Source of the DNA: a virus
IMG/VR virus record: IMGVR_UViG_3300031974_000532
Coordinates: 1-21,923 of that record
Reading direction: 5' to 3' (one strand)
Length of the DNA stretch: 21,923 bases
Below, one piece after another: positions 17,392 through 21,923 of this stretch; the stretch's first letter is position 1; each line of letters starts with the position of its first letter. The position numbers and the translations under genes were made by a program. The notes beneath the pieces are model-generated. The model made no database searches. It saw only the letters and a list, made by a program, of their open reading frames with translations, and was not told where the DNA came from.

Positions 17392-18005
17392 TAACTATCA
17401 CCTAAATTTTGTTTTGATCCACCTAACAACAAACTAGGCACGCTATAAGGATCATCTTTATAACCTTGTCTTTTTCTTGCTAAGATACTTTGTGCTGTAA
17501 TTTTTTTTTCTTTTGGTTTTTTAACTAAACCTTTAACAATACTACCAACAGCACCGCCTTTTTCTATAAAGCTAGGAACGATACCTTTTACTTTTTTTGT
17601 TTCTGGTAAGTATTGTCTATAGTCTGTGGTTTTTTTACCTGGTGCAGTGCTAATACCTTCTCTTAAATATGAATCATCTGCTTTACCACCAAACACAGCT
17701 CTGCTCGCATCTCCTATAAGCTCACCGCCTGTTGGTGCAGATGAAATAATTTTTCCAGTGTAGTCTGCTGCTGTAGCTCCAGTCTTTGTTACTGTCATTT
17801 TTTTTCCTGTTGCTGGATCTATTCTTTTAAGTCCTTTAACAGTTCCAGTTGTTTCTACAAACTGTATTCCACGACCACGATTAGCAGCTTCTTCTAGTTC
17901 TTTTTCTCTCTTCTTAGAGATCTCACCCCCAGTCATGATGTTTGACATTAAATCTTGTGTTTTAATTTTTCTATCTTGTTTTTGTGATGCTGTTGGTGCT
18001 GACAT
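17391..18005 (-). CDS. Hypothetical basic protein, 204 aa
   Basis: MSAPTASQKQDRKIKTQDLM begins a Lys/Gly/Thr-rich, probably largely disordered protein with few hydrophobic segments. Near its C-terminus is DPYSVPSLLLGGSKQNLG; the SLLLGG resembles the KTLLG ends of the two smaller genes just upstream. The ribosome site AGGA of this gene is formed by the last codons of the preceding gene. Its TAA overlaps the portal ATG, suggesting linked expression and a packaging or head-completion role. I do not recognise the family. Confidence 0.65.
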   Translation of the reverse strand: MSAPTASQKQDRKIKTQDLMSNIMTGGEISKKREKELEEAANRGRGIQFVETTGTVKGLKRIDPATGKKMTVTKTGATAADYTGKIISSAPTGGELIGDASRAVFGGKADDSYLREGISTAPGKKTTDYRQYLPETKKVKGIVPSFIEKGGAVGSIVKGLVKKPKEKKITAQSILARKRQGYKDDPYSVPSLLLGGSKQNLGDS

Positions 18006-18007
18006 GA

Positions 18008-18262
18008 TTATCCTAATAAAGTTTTGTATCCTAAGTTTGCTGGTTCATTAACACCAGTAACGGATGTCAATAAAGTACCGCCTTTACCTTTTCTCTTAGA
18101 TTTTTTACCTTCATCTCCTGGTTGTGTTGTTTCTGCCATACCTTCAGATATAGATTTTGACATTTCTACTATTGGAGGTGTTGGTAAAGGTGCTTCTTTT
18201 ATTTTTTCTAAAGTAGATTCTATTGGCATTACTGGCTTACTTTTCGATCTTAAAAATCCCAT
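18008..18262 (-). CDS. Small KTLLG-end protein (copy 2)
   Basis: 84 aa: MGFLRSKSKPVMPIEST at the start, a basic segment KKSKRKGKGGTLLTSVTGV, and end GYKTLLG. The N- and C-termini and the K-rich 'G.T.LTS' segment match the preceding 72-aa gene, so the two are tandem paralogues. I recall a similar end (rGR..TiLT...KTLLG) in small proteins next to terminase or portal genes of many podoviruses, without known function. The codons TTATTAGGATAA for LLG-stop provide the AGGA ribosome site for the 204-aa gene. Confidence 0.68.
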   Translation of the reverse strand: MGFLRSKSKPVMPIESTLEKIKEAPLPTPPIVEMSKSISEGMAETTQPGDEGKKSKRKGKGGTLLTSVTGVNEPANLGYKTLLG

Positions 18263-18266
18263 ATTT

Positions 18267-18485
18267 TTATCCTAATAATGTTTTTGTGTTAATATTTGCT
18301 TCTGTTTCATCACCCATCATTGATGTTAAGATGGTAGAAGTTCTTCCTTTTTTCTTTTTCGTTTTTTTTGCTTGCTCTTCACCAGCATCAATTACATCTT
18401 TATCAGATTCATCTGGTGTATCTGGTAAGGGTGGTACCTCTGGTATTGGTGGTGGTGGTGTTATTTTTGGTCTTAAAAATCCCAT
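18267..18485 (-). CDS. Small KTLLG-end protein (copy 1)
   Basis: 72 aa: MGFLRPKITPPPPIPEVPPL, a Pro-rich N-terminal arm, an acidic middle (DTPDESDKDVIDAGEE), a basic KKTKKKKGRTSTILTSMMGD segment, and end NTKTLLG. The ATG follows the terminase stop directly (TAAATG), and the ribosome site GGAG lies in the last terminase codons. It is paralogous to the next gene. Charge-block design suggests a flexible linker or binding peptide; position between TerL and portal suggests packaging or a head-tail role. Confidence 0.68.
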   Translation of the reverse strand: MGFLRPKITPPPPIPEVPPLPDTPDESDKDVIDAGEEQAKKTKKKKGRTSTILTSMMGDETEANINTKTLLG

Positions 18486-19778
18486 TTAATTTGCTCCGAA
18501 TACTTGATAATCATTTTCTGCTTTTAGTTGAGGTGCTTGTTTTCCTTTTGTACCTTCTGTTAAAGAAACAGCTGCTACTCTGAGGCTGTCACAAATATGT
18601 GAACTCCAATCATGTACTGGCTTGCTAAATAATTTATTATTAACATTCCATTTACGATGGTAATGACGAAGTGCATCTATGACTATCTCACATTGTTTTT
18701 GGTCAAAATAACTTCTTGATAACAACATGGATGTCATGTGGATACCTTCTTCTACAGATAGTTTCGGTGCAACCTTAAACCGAATACCTAACTGATAAGC
18801 AACTTCTCTTCTGGTCATGCCATTAGAAAAATCGTGTTGTTCTATATCATGGGGTGCAAAATGCTCTCCATAAACATATTCTCTATTTTTTATATCTTTA
18901 ATAAAATAGGGTAGACCTTCACCACTTTGAACCAGGCTATCTATAAAATAGATTTGTCTGCCTATCTCTTGAAAGAATATTATACTGGTACTATCACTAT
19001 AGCCTATATCCCAGGCTGTATGTACTGGATACCCAGGGTCATAACTAATATTAGTAATGTTTCCTTGTGCGTCTAACTTATCTATTATTTTTCCGTATAT
19101 GGTACCAGAGATAGAAGCAGAGAAGTCACATTCAAACTCTTGACGATACTCTTCTTCCGTCATATTTTTCTTTAACTGGTTAAGTTCAAACTCATCTATA
19201 ATACCAGTTTCGCTTGCTTTAAAGACCTTACAGTACCATGCTGGGTCTGCGTTAGCCTTCTTATACAAGTCATACAAATAATTTCTTGTTGATAACGGAG
19301 TTCCAATAAATAAACATTTGCCTTTACGATCTGATAGAGCTGGAAGAATTACTTTAGGAAAGACTTCTTCGTCAATCAGCTGCACTTCATCCATCACTAC
19401 AAGATCATAATAATTACCACGCAGTGCATCTGGATTAGCATCGATACCATAAAGGGTTATCCTGGCACCATTGGGAAAGTCACATCGCAGTTCAGTTTCA
19501 TTGTATTTGATGCCAGGAATTTCTTTTGTAAATTGTTTGATGTAATCCCAGGCTATCGACTTAGCTTGTCGAAAGGTCGGAGCTACATAAGCCATTCTAA
19601 TATTTGGCATGGTATGCGTGAAGGCATACTTAATCATGTGATTAATTCCAGCCATACTTTTACCACCTCGTCTGTGCATTATGACAACGCTAAATCTAAA
19701 GTTCTCCAAGGCATCATGGATTTCTCTTTGTGGTTGTCGAGGCGAGTAGGGTATTAAAATCTGTTTTGCATTTGCCAT
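18486..19778 (-). CDS. terL: Terminase large subunit
   Basis: 430 aa. Walker A variant HRRGGKS (35-41), Walker B DLVVMDE (125-131) and coupling motif FIGTP (157-161) mark the packaging ATPase. The nuclease half shows AWDIGYSDSTS (256-266), APHD (308-311) and HDWSSHICDSLR (389-400), supplying the acidic metal-binding residues. The protein cuts concatemeric DNA and pumps it through the portal. It is a little shorter than T7 gp19 (586 aa) and closer in length to compact P22/lambdoid-type TerL proteins. The ATG overlaps the stop of a 58-aa gene (TAATG). Confidence 0.95.
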   Translation of the reverse strand: MANAKQILIPYSPRQPQREIHDALENFRFSVVIMHRRGGKSMAGINHMIKYAFTHTMPNIRMAYVAPTFRQAKSIAWDYIKQFTKEIPGIKYNETELRCDFPNGARITLYGIDANPDALRGNYYDLVVMDEVQLIDEEVFPKVILPALSDRKGKCLFIGTPLSTRNYLYDLYKKANADPAWYCKVFKASETGIIDEFELNQLKKNMTEEEYRQEFECDFSASISGTIYGKIIDKLDAQGNITNISYDPGYPVHTAWDIGYSDSTSIIFFQEIGRQIYFIDSLVQSGEGLPYFIKDIKNREYVYGEHFAPHDIEQHDFSNGMTRREVAYQLGIRFKVAPKLSVEEGIHMTSMLLSRSYFDQKQCEIVIDALRHYHRKWNVNNKLFSKPVHDWSSHICDSLRVAAVSLTEGTKGKQAPQLKAENDYQVFGAN

Positions 19779-19954
19779 TAATGAACTGTCTTTGATAATG
19801 GATTTTGACCTGGCATTGTTGAGAATAAACCCAACAGTGAATTAAGATTATTTATAAATTCTATTTGTTCTTCTTTGCTTTGAAACTTTGTAAACTCTAT
19901 AGTAACTTTTAAGTTTTTATCATCGTAGTAGATAATGGATTGAATTTCGTTCAT
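19778..19954 (-). CDS. 58-aa protein coupled to terminase large subunit
   Basis: MNEIQSIIYYDDKNLKVTIE opens a 58-codon frame that continues FTKFQSKEEQIEFINNLNSL and ends SKTVH. Its TAA overlaps the ATG of the terminase (TAATG at 19776-19780). The alternating hydrophobic pattern IIYYDDKNLKVTIEFTKF predicts a beta hairpin followed by the helix KEEQIEFINNLNSLLGLF, giving a compact beta-beta-alpha fold. I do not recognise it. Without this gene there would be a 400-nt empty region between the terminase subunits. Confidence 0.72.
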   Translation of the reverse strand: MNEIQSIIYYDDKNLKVTIEFTKFQSKEEQIEFINNLNSLLGLFSTMPGQNPLSKTVH

Positions 19955-20012
19955 GTGTGTGTGAGTGTCTAATTTGGGATATATATATATAATCTACGTG
20001 CCAGGTGGTTTT

Positions 20013-20026
20013 GGGGGGTACCCCCC
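20013..20026. repeat. Perfect palindrome G6-TA-C6
   Basis: GGGGGGTACCCCCC is the only long G/C run in a very A+T-rich window and is a perfect 14-bp inverted repeat. A stem of five G-C pairs with a GTAC loop can form in single-stranded DNA or RNA. On neither strand is it followed by a proper T-run, so a standard terminator is not supported. Confidence 0.8.
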
Positions 20027-20147
20027 TCGCACTTTTTGCAGAAAAACATTATATATCAACGATAAATATTATTACGAGCTACGCTACGCCAGGCATATCG
20101 GTTATGACAACTGATCCAAACCTAGTAAACTCAACAAAAATAAATAA

Positions 20148-20168
20148 ATAACCACAACATAACCACAA
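20148..20168. repeat. Direct repeat ATAACCACAA x2
   Basis: ATAACCACAA occurs at 20148-20157 and again at 20159-20168 (11-bp spacing, about one helical turn), just downstream of the terminase small subunit stop. Two copies one turn apart would suit binding of a protein to one face of the DNA. Confidence 0.55.
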
Positions 20169-20181
20169 ATGTACTCGCACC

Positions 20182-20667
20182 TCATGTCGTGTGCGTGGAA
20201 CCATCCGCTTCCTCTGTTAATATTGGGTCTTTACTTGCCTTCATATCCCATCCAACAGTATAATGCACTCCTCCTTTATGCTCATTCACAACCTTGTCGT
20301 TATACTGAGGTAGTATCTTAGAAGCTATCCATCGTAGGTGTGTGAGCTTCGTGTTCAACAATGTAATATCTAAGTGTGTCTTGTCTTTAGTAGTAGTTAG
20401 CTTTTCCATCTCTTCAAAGCCTTTGTCGAGATTAGTTAAAGCTCCATTCATTCTAGCCTGGGTGATACTGTCATTAAACTTGTCATCCTTTGACATCCAT
20501 TCATACACTGTCGTTAGGCTCGGAAACTCTGGTGATGAACAGATCTTGCTTAGTGGTATCCCATTCATCAAGTTTACTTTGATGTCGCTCTTCAATATAT
20601 CTTTTGATCTGTTCTTCGCTATAGCTTTGGAATTGTTTAAGTTTTGAATAGGCTTTGATTTTACCAT
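20182..20667 (-). CDS. terS: Terminase small subunit
   Basis: 161 aa. The central helix-turn-helix, LMNGIPLSKICSSPEFPSLT, then TVYEWMSKDDKFNDSITQAR, is the classic small-terminase pattern (P....V..W...d..F...i..AR). The helix HLDITLLNTKLTHLRWIASKILPQYND, marked by LRWIASKILPQYND, is also typical. It recognises the packaging site and recruits TerL. The ATG at 20667 has GGAG 12 nt upstream and gives a full-length DNA-binding domain. An ATG at 20568 would remove its first helix. The first 167 nt overlap the HGGMSTG gene in another frame. Confidence 0.88.
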   Translation of the reverse strand: MVKSKPIQNLNNSKAIAKNRSKDILKSDIKVNLMNGIPLSKICSSPEFPSLTTVYEWMSKDDKFNDSITQARMNGALTNLDKGFEEMEKLTTTKDKTHLDITLLNTKLTHLRWIASKILPQYNDKVVNEHKGGVHYTVGWDMKASKDPILTEEADGSTHTT

Positions 20668-20803
20668 CTAATGTTTTAGCTCCAGTAGACATACCACCAT
20701 GATACTTGCATCGACCATTAGCCAAGGCTTTAGCCTGGCATGGATTACCATCATACTTACGAGCTGCACCACAATGTATCTTGCGTGATGGTCGTCCTAC
20801 CAT
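20501..20803 (-). CDS. HGGMSTG Cys/His small protein
   Basis: 100 aa: KIHCGAARKYDGNPCQAKAL, then GRCKYHGGMSTGAKT. Cys11, Cys22, Cys32 and His35 are spaced like a zinc site, and HGG-S-TG is a motif I know from short proteins encoded next to phage terminase small subunits. The function is unknown. The C-terminal half (SEEQIKRYIEERHQSKLDEW) is helical and is read from the same DNA as the start of TerS, in another frame. No ribosome site is clear; a hairpin lies close before the ATG. Confidence 0.68.
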   Translation of the reverse strand: MVGRPSRKIHCGAARKYDGNPCQAKALANGRCKYHGGMSTGAKTLDGKIKAYSKLKQFQSYSEEQIKRYIEERHQSKLDEWDTTKQDLFITRVSEPNDSV

Positions 20804-20819
20804 GTAATGAATTTCATAC

Positions 20820-20835
20820 AGACTGAATCCAGTCT
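20820..20835 (-). promoter_or_regulatory. Hairpin before the HGGMSTG gene
   Basis: AGACTG-AATC-CAGTCT (plus-strand reading) is a perfect 6-bp stem with a 4-base loop, extendable by a wobble and an A-T pair on the RNA. It lies just after the stop of the 146-aa gene. No T-run follows, so attenuation or RNA processing fits better than a strong terminator. A 12-bp palindrome TACAATATTGTA is close by at 20849-20860. Confidence 0.45.
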
Positions 20836-20843
20836 ATTACAAT

Positions 20844-21284
20844 CTATATACAATATTGTAGTCTTTGTCGAATATTTTTTTCGTCATTAACAACAAAGGT
20901 CATCATGAATAAATTGTTTTTACACTTCTTTGCTAATGTAGATCTGTGTTTACCAAACAAATACTCCATCTTCTTCCAAGGTAATTTGTTAGCACGCATC
21001 CACAGCATCTTGCGTTCATCTTCATCTTTCACATAAGCTATCAAGTCATGCACTAAAGATAATCGAGATAACTGCTTTCCAGAAGGTGGCGGTAGCTTGA
21101 TATAAGCCTTATCCCATCCATAAGCGAGCCAATCTTTAGGTATATCAACCCATTGTGCTTTATACTCTTTAGGTTTAATGCTGGGTAATCTCCTGGCAGT
21201 TCTCATACTTTCTTCAAACCAACTCCACAAGGTGTAACTATCAATTTCAATAGTAAATCGCTGTAAATTCTTTTCAGCTCTCAT
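20844..21284 (-). CDS. DUF6362-like protein
   Basis: 146 aa. SMRTARRLPSIKPKEYKAQW (26-45), the helix LSRLSLVHDLIAYVKDEDE and the end segment MLWMRANKLPWKKMEYLFGK followed by HRSTLAKKCKNNL resemble DUF6362, a family common in phages and prophages of alphaproteobacteria. The end segment has the look of a helix-turn-helix (W..ia..fG.sR.Ta). A regulatory or packaging-linked DNA-binding role is possible. The ATG overlaps the initiator stop (ATGA). The family name is from memory of the motif. Confidence 0.65.
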   Translation of the reverse strand: MRAEKNLQRFTIEIDSYTLWSWFEESMRTARRLPSIKPKEYKAQWVDIPKDWLAYGWDKAYIKLPPPSGKQLSRLSLVHDLIAYVKDEDERKMLWMRANKLPWKKMEYLFGKHRSTLAKKCKNNLFMMTFVVNDEKNIRQRLQYCI

Positions 21285-21922
21285 TTACCATTACACATCA
21301 TCTTTGCATAATTTAATGCATCATTATGTGTTTCTTCATCGTTTAATCGATCAATCCAATCTGCATATCTTTCTCTTGATAATTTACGAACCATCAGATT
21401 ACGATATTTATATTCCATATTCTGATGATAGGTTCTTCCGCTATCGACTACTTCACGATATTTAATAGATTTAATCTTTGCTATGTGCTTCACCATATCT
21501 TTTAAATCCACGACATTACTCCTCTCAGTTGATTTATTAGTTAATTCATTAAGTTGATTATTAGTAAATTGGGGGATCAGTGCTGATCTATGTTCCGATC
21601 TGTTTTGATCTATGTTCCGATCAGTGCTGATCTCTGTTAAGAACTCAACTGATCTATAATCAATGCTGTAATCGTTAGATCTACCTGGATATCCTTTGAC
21701 ATTACGAACAAGATAACCACAGTCGATTAACTTTTTTATTACTCTTCTATCAGAGATAAGAGATATGTTTGCATCAACTGCAAAGCGTTGTTGAGATGGG
21801 AATAATTTTCCAGTTTTGTTATTAGCTCTATCTAAAAGATAGAACATTACTCTGCGTGAAGTATCGTTAAGCCTACAATCAGCATTAACGAACTTTAAGA
21901 GTTTCCACTTATTAAGCAGCAT
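21281..21922 (-). CDS. Winged-helix replication-initiator-like protein
   Basis: 213 aa if it starts at the ATG at 21922; it may extend past the window edge, one base away. Residues about 15-95 (RLNDTSRRVMFYLLDRANNK, LFPSQQRFAVDANISLISDR, RRVIKKLIDCGYLVR) form a winged helix-turn-helix of the type found in phage replication initiators and Rep proteins. A polar linker (about 95-140) is encoded by iterons and an A+T-rich repeat block. The C-terminal helical part (HQNMEYKYRNLMVRKLSRER ... NDALNYAKMM) may recruit a helicase or loader. The design parallels lambda O. A transcription regulator is the main alternative. Confidence 0.7.
   Translation of the reverse strand: MLLNKWKLLKFVNADCRLNDTSRRVMFYLLDRANNKTGKLFPSQQRFAVDANISLISDRRVIKKLIDCGYLVRNVKGYPGRSNDYSIDYRSVEFLTEISTDRNIDQNRSEHRSALIPQFTNNQLNELTNKSTERSNVVDLKDMVKHIAKIKSIKYREVVDSGRTYHQNMEYKYRNLMVRKLSRERYADWIDRLNDEETHNDALNYAKMMCNGK
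21527..21570. repeat. A+T-rich direct repeats next to the iterons (candidate unwinding element)
   Basis: AGTTGATTTATTAGTTAATT (21527-21546) and AGTTGATTATTAGTAAATT (21552-21570) are near-identical apart from one extra base, 25 bp apart. The 40 bases 21531-21570 hold only 6 G or C. They lie directly beside the iterons, where lambda-type origins have their A+T-rich melting region. Confidence 0.65.
21575..21662. repeat. Four in-register 22-bp iterons (candidate replication origin)
   Basis: Units begin at 21575, 21597, 21619 and 21641. Unit 1 is GATCAGTGCT followed by GATCTATGTTCC. Unit 2 (GATCTGTTTT, same right half) and unit 3 (same left half, GATCTCTGTTAA) each match it at 19 of 22 positions; unit 4 is degenerate (14 of 22). 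GATC occurs at 21575, 21585, 21597, 21607, 21619, 21629 and 21651, alternating at 10 and 12 bp. Each strong left half in units 1 and 3 is the inverted repeat GATCAG-TG-CTGATC. The period is not a multiple of three, so the same DNA is read in different frames. Confidence 0.85.
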
Positions 21923-21923
21923 T

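Larger units (their letters stand above)
19955..20181. other. 227-nt non-coding region between TerS and the 58-aa gene
   Basis: No coding frame is supported. It contains a perfect GC palindrome (20013-20026), an (AT)n run at 19979-19992, a perfect TATAAT on the transcript strand (around 20050, in GATATATAATG), and a 10-bp direct repeat near 20148-20168. It is adjacent to terminase genes, where phage pac or cos sites are often found, and it precedes the long late operon, so a packaging site, a promoter, or both are plausible. Confidence 0.5.

Noticed and set aside
18024-18489. Plus-strand frames opposite the small KTLLG genes
   Set aside because: They are antisense shadows of Pro/Gly/Lys-rich coding sequence and have no ribosome sites or family motifs.
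20013-20026. Intrinsic terminator at the GC palindrome
   Set aside because: No run of T follows the stem on either strand, and the loop would be only four bases with self-complementary GTAC.
1-21923. CRISPR array, tRNA, integrase, toxin-antitoxin or lysis genes
   Set aside because: I looked for repeat-spacer structure, cloverleaf-like segments and typical motifs on both strands by eye and found none; weak or novel forms could still be missed.

Overview
The window reads as about 22 kb of the structural and packaging half of a tailed double-stranded DNA phage (Caudoviricetes) with podovirus, T7-like virion architecture. Every gene I can support is on the minus strand, so transcription runs from high to low coordinates. 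Base composition is strongly A+T-rich, with TTA/AAA/GAA-type codons and mostly modest Shine-Dalgarno sites. This suits a phage of an AT-rich host. A marine alphaproteobacterium, as infected by pelagiphage-like podoviruses, is my inference; nothing here proves it.

Layout in transcription order. (1) 21922-20844: a winged-helix replication-initiator-like gene with three near-perfect and one degenerate 22-bp iteron plus an A+T-rich repeat block inside its coding sequence, then a DUF6362-like gene. (2) 20803-18486: packaging genes, namely a small Cys/His 'HGGMSTG' protein, a terminase small subunit overlapping it by 167 nt in another frame, a 227-nt non-coding stretch with a G6-TA-C6 palindrome, a 58-aa gene, and the terminase large subunit. 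(3) 18485-15811: two tandem paralogous small proteins ending in KTLLG, a basic 204-aa protein, and the portal. (4) 15688-12327: a small unknown gene, a Bbp19-like gene, scaffold, major capsid protein with its own structured leader and candidate promoter, a putative decoration protein, and tail tube protein A. (5) 12327-4468: a 43-aa Lys-rich gene, tail nozzle protein B, gp13-like GNAT-type protein, gp14-like and gp15-like internal virion proteins, and a 943-aa polyvalent-type internal protein. (6) 4384-1: a 1009-aa LPD38-like internal protein and the 5' part of a T7-type tail fibre gene with 27 consecutive Ala/Ser/Thr heptads, cut by the window edge.

The genes form one late-type cluster. TerS/TerL package DNA through the portal, scaffold and capsid protein build the head, tube A/B close the tail, the gp14/15/16-position proteins are ejected with the DNA, and the fibre binds the host. 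Many junctions are TAATG or ATGA overlaps, implying translational coupling. Those junctions also support two small genes of 43 and 58 aa that are easily missed. No RNA polymerase, DNA polymerase, lysis gene, integrase, tRNA or CRISPR array is visible. The most notable observation is the lambda-O-like arrangement of iterons read in different frames within the initiator gene, a candidate replication origin.
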